From Oleisolibacter albus (GTDB taxonomy: Bacteria > Pseudomonadota > Alphaproteobacteria > Azospirillales > Azospirillaceae), in the NCBI RefSeq assembly GCF_003336875.1, contig NZ_QGNJ01000004.1, forward strand, positions 186,001 to 250,000: a DNA stretch of 64,000 nt. Reading direction: 5' to 3'. The translations under genes were made by a program, and so were the position numbers. Within the stretch, counting starts at the first letter, position 1; each line of letters starts with the position of its first letter. A model generated the notes under the pieces. The model did no database searches and was not told the origin of the DNA. It saw nothing but the letters and a program-made list of their open reading frames with translations. Positions 35,009 through 42,683 of this stretch are shown piece by piece.

Positions 35009-36766
35009 TCAGGCGGCGGGCAGCCGCACCTCCACCATCGTGCCCCGGCCGGGCGCCGTGTCCAGCCGCAGGCTGCCCCCCTGCAATTCGGCCAGCTGCT
35101 TGGCCAGGGGCAGGCCCAGGCCGGTGCCGCGCACATCGCTGATCTGGGCGTGGGCGCCCTGGCGGAAGGGCAGCAGCGCCTGCGCCGCCTCCTCCGCCGT
35201 CATGCCGGGGCCGGTGTCGCCGATGCGGATGCACAGCAAGCCGGCCTCGGCGGTCAGGTCCACCCGCACGGCCGCGCCGGGCGGCGAGAACTTCACGGCG
35301 TTGGACAGAAGGTTGACGGCGATCTGCAGCACGGCGCGCCGGTCGGCCCGGGCCGGCGGCAGGTCCGGCGGCAGCGCGGACTCCAGGCGGATGCTGCGGT
35401 CCTTGGCCTGTCCCGCCACCAGCGTCATGGCATTGGCCAGCACCCCGTCCAGGGCCAGCGCCTCCGGCATCAGCTCCCAGCGGCCGGCGCCGATCTTCGA
35501 CAGGTCCAGGATGTCGTTGATCAGCGACAGCAGGTGCCGCCCCGCCTGCAGGATATAGCCGAGATATTCGCCCGCCGGTCCCGGCCGGGCCTGCTCGTCC
35601 ACTTCCAGGACCTCGGCGAAACCGATGATGGCGGTCAGCGGCGTGCGCAGCTCGTGGCTGACATGGGCCAGGAACTGGTCCTTGGCGGTGTTGGCCCGTT
35701 CCGCTGCCCGGCGCGCCCGCTCCAGCTCCTGGGTATGTTGCAGGATGCGGTGGTGACTGTCCTGCAGCGCCGCCTCCACCGCCCTGATCTCCGCCGTGGC
35801 CGGGGGCAGGCGCAGGGCCGGCACACGGTCCTGGGCCATGCCGGCGGCCACGTCCGCCAGATCCTCGAACGACTGGCCGAGCCGGCGGGCGATCTGGCGC
35901 AGGGCCACGAACACGATCCCCACCAGCAGCAGGCAGAGCAGGAAGGTGCTGCTGCCCAGGCGCCAGGCCTCTGTCAGCAGCAGCGACTGCGCCTCGCCGA
36001 CGACGGCGATCCAGCCGGCCTCGGCCGAGCGCACGGCCGCCACCCGCACCCGCACCCCTTCGGGACTGGTGACCAGCCCCTGGCCCTCGCCGCGTCCGGC
36101 CAGCAGCGCCTGTGTCTCCGCCACCAGCGCACGCCCCACCACGGCTTCCGGGGCATAGCTGCGGGCGGCGATGGTGCCGCTGCGGTCGGCCACCAGCCCG
36201 ACATAGGGGGATGGCAGACCGGCCAGCAGCCGTTGCAGCTGGTCGGTGAACAGGGTGAAGGCCAGCAGATGGCGCTGCCCCTCGACCCGCACCGGCCGCA
36301 TGATGACGAAGATGGGACGTCCGGCCAGATTGCCCAGGAACAGGTCCGACACCTGGAACCGTTCTCCTTGCGCTGCCGCCCGGAACACATCCTCGATCTT
36401 CGAGGCCGGCAGCGGTGCGCCGAAGGGCCGCAGCGTGTTGAACACCGGGCGCCCGTTCCCGTCGATCAGGGCCACGGCATCCACGCGGTCCGGCTTGGCG
36501 GTGACGGCGAAGGCGTAGAAGCTCTCCAGCCGCCCGGCGGCCAGATCCGGCATGCCGGCCATGGTGTCGAGGGACAGCCGCAGCGCATCCAGCTCCCGGT
36601 CGATGGAGGCTGCCAGCAGCCGGGCCGCGACCAGCGTGCGTTCCTGCGCCGTGCGCGTGGCTTCCTGTACCGACCACCAGACCAGAAGGCCAGCCAGAGC
36701 CAGCAGCGGCACCAGGGCGATCAGCACCAGCCGGGTCAGTTGCTGTCGGGTCGTGGTCGGGCGCAT
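35009..36766 (-). CDS. Orphan sensor histidine kinase with periplasmic cache-like domain
   Basis: This is a 585-residue membrane kinase. A transmembrane helix at about residues 12-32 precedes a periplasmic region of about 230 residues with a dCache-like pattern ([35 protein letters not shown]). A second helix lies at about 270-295. The HisKA domain has [21 protein letters not shown], and the HATPase has [17 protein letters not shown] and [12 protein letters not shown]. All key boxes are intact. No response regulator is adjacent, so the partner is elsewhere. The ligand is unknown. It lies between leuC and the S4 gene on the same strand. Confidence 0.9.
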   Translation of the reverse strand: MRPTTTRQQLTRLVLIALVPLLALAGLLVWWSVQEATRTAQERTLVAARLLAASIDRELDALRLSLDTMAGMPDLAAGRLESFYAFAVTAKPDRVDAVALIDGNGRPVFNTLRPFGAPLPASKIEDVFRAAAQGERFQVSDLFLGNLAGRPIFVIMRPVRVEGQRHLLAFTLFTDQLQRLLAGLPSPYVGLVADRSGTIAARSYAPEAVVGRALVAETQALLAGRGEGQGLVTSPEGVRVRVAAVRSAEAGWIAVVGEAQSLLLTEAWRLGSSTFLLCLLLVGIVFVALRQIARRLGQSFEDLADVAAGMAQDRVPALRLPPATAEIRAVEAALQDSHHRILQHTQELERARRAAERANTAKDQFLAHVSHELRTPLTAIIGFAEVLEVDEQARPGPAGEYLGYILQAGRHLLSLINDILDLSKIGAGRWELMPEALALDGVLANAMTLVAGQAKDRSIRLESALPPDLPPARADRRAVLQIAVNLLSNAVKFSPPGAAVRVDLTAEAGLLCIRIGDTGPGMTAEEAAQALLPFRQGAHAQISDVRGTGLGLPLAKQLAELQGGSLRLDTAPGRGTMVEVRLPAA

Positions 36767-36861
36767 CGCATCGTCCGGATACAGGGTGCCCTACAGCTAC
36801 CTGAACTTGTCCCGCTGTCCAGCGCAATCCACGTCGCAGGATATGTCCCGCACCGTCCCGC

Positions 36862-37206
36862 TCAGATCCGCGGCAGCCGCGCTTCCGGCGTCGGCGGAGC
36901 CAGATCCTCGTACAGGGCGCGGGCCTCGGGGGCCGGGCCGCGACGGGCGGCCAGGGCCAGCACCTTGATGACGCGGATATGCGGCCCCAGCGGAAAGGTC
37001 AGCACATCGCCCGGTCGGATGGTCTGGCTAGCCCTGGTCACCGGCGTCCCGGCCAGCCGGATGCTGCCCGATCCGCAGAGTTTGGAAGCCAGGCTGCGGG
37101 TCTTTACGAATCGGGCGTACCACAGCCATTTGTCCAGCCGCAGCCGGCCCTGGGCCAGATCGGCCGCATCGGCTGGATCGTGACCGGACAGGTCGTGCTC
37201 GGCCAT
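36862..37206 (-). CDS. S4-domain RNA-binding protein (HslR-like)
   Basis: This is a 114-residue protein with an S4 RNA-binding fold. RLDKWLWYARFVKTRSLASKLCGSG gives the helix pair and SIRLAGTPVTRASQTIRPGDVLTFP the beta hairpin. The arrangement resembles HslR (Hsp15), a heat-shock protein that binds stalled 50S subunits. The C-terminal region is longer and rich in Arg and Pro. It ends 3 bp before the start codon region of the surrounding genes, and the esterase gene lies immediately downstream on the same strand (3 bp), so the two are probably co-transcribed. Confidence 0.85.
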   Translation of the reverse strand: MAEHDLSGHDPADAADLAQGRLRLDKWLWYARFVKTRSLASKLCGSGSIRLAGTPVTRASQTIRPGDVLTFPLGPHIRVIKVLALAARRGPAPEARALYEDLAPPTPEARLPRI

Positions 37207-37209
37207 GGG

Positions 37210-38235
37210 TCAGCCCGCCAGCGCCTTGGCCAGGAAGGGCAGACTCTCGTCCATGCGGTAATCCACGCCGGAATGATCGTCGGGGAATTCCTCGTAGCGG
37301 TGGGCGATGCCCAGCGTGGTCAGGGTCCGGTGCAGCCGGCGGGCGCCATAGACCAGGTTGTACTGGTCGCGGTCGCCGCAATCGATGTAGAGCGCCTTCA
37401 GCCCCTTGACCCCGCCGTCCGCATGGCGCGGGGCCAGGGCCAGCGGGTCCCAGGCCTGCCAGGCCGCCCAGCGTTCGGGAATGGTCTCGCAGGTACGCAG
37501 GTCCACCGGCAGGCGGATGCCCAGGAACTGGCCGGGATCGGGGTCGTAGGTGGCGGCCATGCACAGCATCATCAGCAGATGCGTGTCCTTGCCGTCGGGC
37601 TTGCGCGCCTGCTCGAAGCTGCGGATGAAGCGCTCCGGCGACAACTCGTGCTTGGCCAGACCGCGCAGCACGTTGGGGAAATCATAGAGGTAACAGAGGT
37701 CGAACCCCACATCGCCGGAATGGCTGGCGGCGGCGGCCCAGACATCCGGGCGCAGGAAGGCATGGGCCAGGGCGCCATAGCCGCCGCTGCTCTTGCCGAA
37801 CAGGCCGCGCCGCCCCGGCCCGCCGCAGCCGAAGCGCTGTTCCAGCCACGGCACCATCTCGTCGCAGAGGAAATCCATCCAGCGGCCCATGGCGGCGGAG
37901 TTGATGTACTGGTTGCCGCCCAGCCGGGTGAAGCAGTCGGGAAAGGCCACCAGGACCGGCGGCATGGCGCCGCTGTGGATCAGCCGGTCCAGCCGCTCCG
38001 GCACATTCTCGCCGAAGTTCCGCCAGTTGGTGTGGGCGGGACCGCCGGCGGTATAGCCGACGATGTCCACCAGCAGCGGCAGGCCCCGCGTGGCCCCCGC
38101 TCCCTCGAACCCGGCGGGGACATAGACATGCACCTCCCGCTCCGCCGGATCGCCCAGCAGATTGCCCTCCAGCACGCGGCTGGTCAGGCTCAGACGGTGA
38201 ATGGTGCCGCGGGGGGCGGTGGTGGATTTTCGCAT
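37210..38235 (-). CDS. Esterase D-like alpha/beta hydrolase
   Basis: This is a 341-residue predicted cytoplasmic esterase. The nucleophile motif GLFGKSSGGYGALAHAFLRPD contains the GxSxG serine, and the fold resembles esterase D/enterochelin esterase. An acid residue is likely in YIDCGDRDQYNL and the His in FPDDHSGVDYRMDESLPFL. The strand VHVYVPAGFEG at the start is typical. The ATG at 38235 is chosen because GGAGG lies 9 bases upstream, so the in-frame ATG at 38271 is not needed. The substrate is unknown. It ends just before the S4-protein gene, suggesting an operon. Confidence 0.85.
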   Translation of the reverse strand: MRKSTTAPRGTIHRLSLTSRVLEGNLLGDPAEREVHVYVPAGFEGAGATRGLPLLVDIVGYTAGGPAHTNWRNFGENVPERLDRLIHSGAMPPVLVAFPDCFTRLGGNQYINSAAMGRWMDFLCDEMVPWLEQRFGCGGPGRRGLFGKSSGGYGALAHAFLRPDVWAAAASHSGDVGFDLCYLYDFPNVLRGLAKHELSPERFIRSFEQARKPDGKDTHLLMMLCMAATYDPDPGQFLGIRLPVDLRTCETIPERWAAWQAWDPLALAPRHADGGVKGLKALYIDCGDRDQYNLVYGARRLHRTLTTLGIAHRYEEFPDDHSGVDYRMDESLPFLAKALAG

Positions 38236-38322
38236 GGGCTTCTTCCTCCGGCCGGGCCTTGCGGCCTTCACGCCCCCAGTCTTGCCAGGGCCGCGCCCGG
38301 AACGCCAGCGCCGGGGAGGGGG

Positions 38323-38868
38323 TCACAGCCCTAGGGGCGGTTCCGGCGGGGCGACGGCGGGGGCGAACGCGCTCTGGCCCAGCCGGGCGCGATGGTCGTT
38401 CAGCGCCCAGGCCACGCTGGGGAAGGCCAGGGACGACCAGGGGATCTCCTCCCAGGCGAACAGGGCCACCTCCAGGCTTTCCGGCCCGGCGGCCACCGTC
38501 GGCGCCGTCAGCCGGGCGCGGTAGATCAGCTGCACCTGGTCGATGCGGGGAAGGCTGTAGACGGCCAGAAGCGCGTCGATGGCGATCTGCGCCCGCGCCT
38601 CTTCCCAGGCCTCGCGGGCGGCGCCCTCCTCGCAGCTCTCGCCCAGTTCCATATAGCCGGCGGGCAGGGTCCAGAAGCCGCGGCGCGGCTCGATGGCGCG
38701 GCGGCACATCAGGATGCGCCCATCCGCATCCGTCACCACCGACCCGACGATGATCTTGGGATTCTCATAGGCGATATAGCCGCAGTCCGGGCAGACCAGC
38801 CGCTCCCGGTCCTCGCCGGCGGGCACGGTGCGGATGCGGGGGCCTGCGGCGGGGGGCGGCGAGCTCAT
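38323..38868 (-). CDS. Nudix hydrolase with N-terminal zinc-ribbon-like segment
   Basis: This is a 181-residue protein. [22 protein letters not shown] gives the CxxC half of a zinc ribbon and the start of the Nudix fold. The Nudix box is in [21 protein letters not shown] (G-x5-E-x7-REAWEEA), which coordinates Mg2+ for pyrophosphate cleavage. The pattern matches the NUDIX proteins annotated with a Nudix_N_2 ribbon and an ADP-ribose/NADH-type hydrolase core. The substrate is not certain. The ATG giving [11 protein letters not shown] is preferred over the upstream in-frame start, which adds a basic, unconserved tail. Confidence 0.85.
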   Translation of the reverse strand: MSSPPPAAGPRIRTVPAGEDRERLVCPDCGYIAYENPKIIVGSVVTDADGRILMCRRAIEPRRGFWTLPAGYMELGESCEEGAAREAWEEARAQIAIDALLAVYSLPRIDQVQLIYRARLTAPTVAAGPESLEVALFAWEEIPWSSLAFPSVAWALNDHRARLGQSAFAPAVAPPEPPLGL

Positions 38869-38971
38869 GCCGTCAGAATGGAGCGAACGCGGCAGGCCGG
38901 CAAGGGCGCTGCCGCGTCGTATCCGGCACAATCCGCGGCCTGGGCGGTCGGCCTGGCCGCCGGGCACGGGC

Positions 38972-39124
38972 TCACTTGTTGCGGTCGGCCGATTTCTCGA
39001 TGGCTTCGCCGCCGGCCTGCAGGTCCTGGCCGGCCCCCTCCACGGTGTTGCAGGCCGTCAGGCCCAGCAGCGTCAGCAGCAGGGCAGCCGCTGAAATCTT
39101 CGACAGAGAAAAACGAGCAGCCAT
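38972..39124 (-). CDS. Entericidin-like small lipoprotein
   Basis: This is a 50-residue protein. Signal-peptide residues [25 protein letters not shown] end in a lipobox (LTAC). They are followed by the short acidic tail [25 protein letters not shown], the standard entericidin A/B pattern C-N-T-x-x-G-x-G-x-D-x-x-x-G-G. Entericidins are toxin/antidote-like lipoproteins in E. coli; alphaproteobacterial members are mostly uncharacterised. AAAGGA lies about 6 bases before the ATG. It was recognised from the sequence itself, being too short for standard gene callers. Confidence 0.85.
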   Translation of the reverse strand: MAARFSLSKISAAALLLTLLGLTACNTVEGAGQDLQAGGEAIEKSADRNK

Positions 39125-39435
39125 GGTCGATCCTTTCTGTGTGGCCGGAGCGGTTATTTCCGGCATGTCTGGGCTTCGGCCGCCCTCGTCTAAGGGCGAC
39201 GCCGAAGCGCTAAAGGAACGGCGACCCGTGTTTCAGGTTCCACCCCGCGATCGGGAGTAATGCCAGCGGGGAAGACCCCGGCCATGGCGGCGATCCGGCA
39301 TGGGACCGGACATTGCCGGCGTCCGGACAGCGAAACGGCGCACCCGCCAGGGCGCGCCGCCGGAAAATGTCACGCGGACAGGAAAGAAAATGTCACGCGG
39401 ACAGGAAAAGGGCGTGGATCAGCGCACGGACCGGA
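39125..39435. other. 311-bp intergenic region with a duplicated transposon-end-like sequence
   Basis: No gene is supported. It holds the perfect 23-bp tandem repeat at 39363-39408 and GC-rich sequence around it. No transposase fragment could be seen on either strand. Confidence 0.5.
39363..39408. repeat. Perfect 23-bp tandem repeat resembling an IS21-family end
   Basis: GAAAATGTCACGCGGACAGG plus AAA is repeated exactly twice with no spacer. Repeated about-20-bp blocks with TGTC...GACA cores are typical of the multi-site ends bound by IS21-family transposases (IstA). It may be a solo end left by a lost element; no istA or istB is nearby. The IS21 link is recalled, not searched. Confidence 0.5.
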
Positions 39436-39729
39436 TCAGGCCCGGATATCGACGAAGGCACCGCGCGTCCGCCCACTGCCCAGGGCCTGCTCTCGCTCAT
39501 CCTCGGTCGGGGCGGTGTTCAGGCTGCTGAGATTGGCGGCACTGCCGCTGGTGTCCTGACGCCCGCTGGTCAAGGCATCGGCCGCGGCCCGCTTCTGGTT
39601 GGCGGCGACGGCATCGACCGGATCGATCGGCGGCTGGATATTGGGGTCCGGCTGACGAATCCCCGGCGCGCCGAAGACGGACGCCGACGAACCGGACAAG
39701 CTGCTGCCGGACAGGCTGTTGATGGCCAT
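39436..39729 (-). CDS. Hypothetical low-complexity protein
   Basis: This is a 97-residue protein beginning MAINSLSGSSLSGSSASVFG, rich in Ser/Gly at the N-terminus and polar afterwards (DPVDAVAANQKRAAADAL, DTSGSAANLSSLNTAPTEDE). It has no signal peptide, hydrophobic helix or motif. It has a good ribosome site (GAGGTG, 4 bases upstream) and a plausible promoter. It resembles intrinsically disordered small proteins of alphaproteobacteria. The function is unknown. Confidence 0.55.
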   Translation of the reverse strand: MAINSLSGSSLSGSSASVFGAPGIRQPDPNIQPPIDPVDAVAANQKRAAADALTSGRQDTSGSAANLSSLNTAPTEDEREQALGSGRTRGAFVDIRA

Positions 39730-39751
39730 GATGCACCTCACACGTTGGGGG

Positions 39752-39781
39752 TATATTGATCCGATTGCCCATCGGGGTCAA
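39752..39781 (-). promoter_or_regulatory. Promoter candidate for the hypothetical gene at 39436
   Basis: On the minus strand TTGACC and AATATA are separated by 18 bp, and the -10 lies 23 bp upstream of the start. It is a sigma-70-like pattern of moderate quality. Confidence 0.4.
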
Positions 39782-39965
39782 GACGGTGCGGCCCGGCGGC
39801 GGTTCCGCCGTGGATGGCTGATCGGCACAAAAGGTCGGGCCGGCTGTTGGTGCAGGTCGGCCGTGCCATCCGCGCACGGACCGTCCCGCAAATGGACCCG
39901 CAGATGGGCTCCGGACCCGGCCGGCTCCCATGAACTGACCCGACAGGCCCGATGGAGGAAGCAGC

Positions 39966-40280
39966 ATGACTGAGGATAGCCGCGACGATCGCATCCGCGC
40001 CCGCGCGCACGCGATCTGGGAACAGGAGGGCCGGCCGGAGGGACGCGAGCAGGCCCATTGGGACATGGCCTCCGAGCTGGTGGCGCAGGAGGAGAACTAC
40101 ACCGGTACCTTGGAAAGGAATCCCTCCCGCGGGCCGGACGACGTGGCTCTGCACCAGCAGCCGGTGGAACCGACCCTGGCCTATGAGACTATGGGGGAGG
40201 TTCCCGGCCTGACCGACCAGGGGGAGGACCGCCAGTTCCCCAGTCGGGACGCCATCCCCGGCGCTCGCGACGGCGCCTGA
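39966..40280 (+). CDS. DUF2934-containing protein
   Basis: This is a 104-residue cytoplasmic protein. The N-terminal half RIRARAHAIWEQEGRPEGREQAHWDMASELVAQEE is the DUF2934 signature (RA-x-x-IWE-x-EGRP-x-G-x-x-x-x-HW). The C-terminal half is acidic and unstructured. DUF2934 proteins are common in Rhizobiales/Rhodospirillales, often near stress genes; no activity is established. The GGAGGAA ribosome site is well spaced. A strong terminator follows, suggesting a monocistronic unit. Confidence 0.85.
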   Translation: MTEDSRDDRIRARAHAIWEQEGRPEGREQAHWDMASELVAQEENYTGTLERNPSRGPDDVALHQQPVEPTLAYETMGEVPGLTDQGEDRQFPSRDAIPGARDGA

Positions 40281-40314
40281 CCGCAGCCGGCCCGCTGTCG
40301 GAGCCGGGGAGGAG

Positions 40315-40350
40315 GCGGATCGTTCCGGTTTTGGAACGATCCGCTTTTTT
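40315..40350 (+). terminator. Rho-independent terminator after the DUF2934 gene
   Basis: GCGGATCGTTCC-GGTTTT-GGAACGATCCGC is a perfect 12-bp stem with a 6-nt loop and is followed by TTTTTT. Confidence 0.95.
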
Positions 40351-40490
40351 CATGGTGCTCCTGGCGTGGTCCCGCGCTTCCCCGTGCCGCCGCCGCAATG
40401 GATCCCCGCCGATCCGGTGCAATGGCTATCGACAGGCGGCGCTGTCGGCCTCACCCTGGGCCGTATCGCAATCCGGGACGGGAAGGGGCC

Positions 40491-40922
40491 ATGAGCCTGC
40501 TGCTGAATCTGGTCTGGCTGCTGCTGTTCGGCTGGGCTGCGGCCCTGGGTTGGCTGCTGGCAGCGGTGCTCATGGTCATCACCATCGTCGGCATCCCCTG
40601 GGCGCGGGGGGCGTTGACCATCGCCCTGTTCATGCTCTGGCCGGTGGGGCGGGAGGCCATCGACCGCAGCCTGCTGACGGGGCGGGAGGATATCGGCACC
40701 GGGGGCTTCGGCTTCGTCGGCAATCTGCTCTGGTTCCTGTTCGCCGGCTGGTGGCTGGCGCTGGGCCATCTGCTGATCGGCCTCGGCTTCTGCCTGACCA
40801 TCATCGGCATTCCCTTCGGCTGGCAGCATTTCAAGTTCGCCGGCCTGTCCCTGGCCCCTATCGGCAAGGAGGTGGTGGACAAGGACACCGCCGCCATGCT
40901 GCGCCGCCGGGCCTATGGCTGA
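40491..40922 (+). CDS. YccF-family (DUF307) inner-membrane protein
   Basis: This is a 143-residue protein with four hydrophobic segments. It has two copies of the inner motif: VITIVGIPWARGAL and LTIIGIPFGWQHFK, together with LNLVWLLLFGW and GNLLWFLFAGWW. Duplicated halves of this kind define the YccF family, whose function is unknown. GGAAGGGG directly precedes the ATG at good spacing. An upstream in-frame ATG at 40398 was rejected because it adds a basic, non-membrane extension. Confidence 0.88.
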   Translation: MSLLLNLVWLLLFGWAAALGWLLAAVLMVITIVGIPWARGALTIALFMLWPVGREAIDRSLLTGREDIGTGGFGFVGNLLWFLFAGWWLALGHLLIGLGFCLTIIGIPFGWQHFKFAGLSLAPIGKEVVDKDTAAMLRRRAYG

Positions 40923-41002
40923 CGGGAGTGCCCGAGGGCGGCATCCCGGCGGCATCCCGCCCCGATATCCCGGGCCGCCCCTCCCACCCCGGCCTGTCCC
41001 CC

Positions 41003-42058
41003 TCAGCACAGCGGTTCCAGCAGGTCGGGCACGCGCTGACGCTCCACCGCCTCCAGGAAGCAGTCCACCAGCCGGTCCGTCTCGGCCACGGCGCGGCGCC
41101 AGGCGGTCTTGCGCGCCGCCGTGGGCAGGCGCTTGAAGTCGCTGCGCTCAGGGATGCGGCCATGGGGCAGGCCGGCGATGAAGTCCCGCGACGGGCAGAT
41201 CAGCAGCGTGCGCGCCAAGTTGCGCGGGTCGGGCCGGCGCCAGCGCAGCGACTTGTCGAACCAGCCGGGCACGATGCGCTCGGAAAAATGCGGATAGAGC
41301 ACCAGTCCCGGCGGCTGGTACGGGATGTCCAGGTGATAATCGAGGATGCCGCCGTCCAGATACAGGCCCGGCGGCCCGCCCTCCAGTTGCGGCACCGCCG
41401 CGAAGACGAAGGGCACGGCCGCCGTGGCCAGCAGCGCCGCCTCCATGTTTGCCGCCGTCAGCGGCACAGCGCGGGCGGCGAAGCCAGGGGCGAAGGGCGG
41501 GGCGCTGCGCGGGTCCTGGATGCAGGTGCGCTCGAAGAACAGGTGCAGGCTGCGCCGGCTGGCGGTGTTGGCCAGCGCCGCCGCCGCCAGCCCCAGCCCC
41601 ATGCTGACGGGATGGTCGCGCATGCCGCGCCCGCGCACGGCCAGCACCGACAGCCGCATGCAGGGATGGGCCAGGATGTCCGCCGCTCCGCTGCGGCCCA
41701 GGATGACATCCAGGAAGCCGCGGCAATGCGCGGTCAGCGCGGCCGCCGTCACCGGCGCCTCCACCTCGTAATCGAGATAGGTGTCCTCGAAGCGGGCGCA
41801 GGCGGCCACCGGGTCGGGCTGGGCGATGCAGGCGAAGCGCCAGCAGCCGATGGAACTGCCGACCAGATGCAGCGGCCGTGTGCGCGTGCGGAACCAGCGC
41901 CCGAACAGGGCCCGGTCCAGCCGGGTCAGGGCCAGCCATTTCGGCCCGCCCGAGGCCCCGGCCACCACATCGAACAGATCCTCCTGGAACCCCTCGGCCC
42001 GGATGCGGGCCATGGCTTCGGGGCCGGCGAGAAAGCGCAAGGGGCGGGACATGGGCAT
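41003..42058 (-). CDS. Patatin-like phospholipase/acylhydrolase
   Basis: This is an about 351-residue protein with the patatin catalytic dyad. The nucleophile elbow GSSIG is in HLVGSSIGCWRFA, the glycine-rich oxyanion segment VVAGASGGPKWLAL lies before it, and the acid is in GLYLDGGILDYHLDIPY. It is probably cytoplasmic, as no signal peptide is seen. Two ATGs 6 bases apart (42058, 42052) could start it, and upstream sequence runs into the tRNA-Leu gene. Lipid hydrolysis is known for the family; the natural substrate is not shown. Confidence 0.82.
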   Translation of the reverse strand: MPMSRPLRFLAGPEAMARIRAEGFQEDLFDVVAGASGGPKWLALTRLDRALFGRWFRTRTRPLHLVGSSIGCWRFACIAQPDPVAACARFEDTYLDYEVEAPVTAAALTAHCRGFLDVILGRSGAADILAHPCMRLSVLAVRGRGMRDHPVSMGLGLAAAALANTASRRSLHLFFERTCIQDPRSAPPFAPGFAARAVPLTAANMEAALLATAAVPFVFAAVPQLEGGPPGLYLDGGILDYHLDIPYQPPGLVLYPHFSERIVPGWFDKSLRWRRPDPRNLARTLLICPSRDFIAGLPHGRIPERSDFKRLPTAARKTAWRRAVAETDRLVDCFLEAVERQRVPDLLEPLC

Positions 42059-42148
42059 CCGGGGTGGCGGTGGCAACGGCTGCACGACCATAGGAAGCCG
42101 GGGCCGGCGGATGCAACCCGTGCGGTGGGGCGCCTGTTCCGCCGCCGG

Positions 42149-42235
42149 TGGTGCCCGCTGCCGGACTCGAACCGGCACGTCCTTGCGGACAAGGGATTTT
42201 AAGTCCCTGGCGTCTACCGATTCCGCCAAGCGGGC
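42149..42235 (-). tRNA. tRNA-Leu(TAA)
   Basis: This is an 87-nt class II tRNA on the minus strand. The acceptor is GCCCGCT/AGCGGGC with encoded CCA. The anticodon stem-loop has GGGACTTAAAATCCC (anticodon TAA). The long variable arm reads TGTCCGCAAGGACG, and the T-arm is GGTTCGAGTCC. It lies upstream of the patatin gene with no overlap when the short patatin start is used. Confidence 0.96.
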
Positions 42236-42311
42236 GCTGCTCCGGCATCGGGTGCGGCGACCCTAGCGGAGGGGGTGGGAGCGGTGCAAGGGGTGTGTGC
42301 GGCGGGGGCGT

Positions 42312-42339
42312 CCGGCGGCGCTGGCCAGCCAGCGCCGCC
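42312..42339. repeat. 28-bp palindrome between tRNA-Leu and the small membrane gene
   Basis: CGGCGGCGCTGGC-CA-GCCAGCGCCGCCG is a perfect 13-bp inverted repeat with a 2-bp centre. It could form a cruciform or serve as a REP-type element. No function is assigned. Confidence 0.6.
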
Positions 42340-42386
42340 GCCGGGGGGGCTTGACGGCGGGCGGCGGCGGGGACACCTCCTGGGGT

Positions 42387-42617
42387 ATGAACGACTCCCA
42401 ATGGGTTTCCCTGATCGCCGGTCTCCTGGTCCTGCTGCTGGTCTGGCGCGGGGTGCGGGTGCTGCCGCGCGACGGCATGCTGCGCAATGTGGTGATCTGG
42501 CTGGTGGTGTTCCTGCTGCTGGGGCTGGCCTACCAGACCTTCGGTCCCTTCGACGCCATCGAGCGCCGCTTCCACCGTCCGCCGCCGGTGCCGGCCGAAG
42601 GCGGCACCGATATCTGA
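42387..42617 (+). CDS. Small two-helix membrane protein
   Basis: This is a 76-residue protein with two hydrophobic helices (VSLIAGLLVLLLVWRGVRVL and MLRNVVIWLVVFLLLGLAYQTF), joined by a short charged turn, and a basic proline-rich C-terminus. The pattern resembles the membrane-anchor part of the alphaproteobacterial TIGR02281-type aspartic proteases, but no protease domain follows. It is best kept as an uncharacterised membrane protein. It sits 66 bp upstream of kup and may be co-transcribed with it. Confidence 0.6.
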   Translation: MNDSQWVSLIAGLLVLLLVWRGVRVLPRDGMLRNVVIWLVVFLLLGLAYQTFGPFDAIERRFHRPPPVPAEGGTDI

Positions 42618-42683
42618 TCCGGTCGGCGCCGTTCTGGATCGGCCGGTGCGCGCCCTCTCTTGCCGATAGCGGATGCCTCCCCC

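Noticed and set aside
42059-42229. N-terminal extension of the patatin protein into tRNA-Leu
   Set aside because: It would overlap the tRNA and adds a sequence with no patatin-like features.
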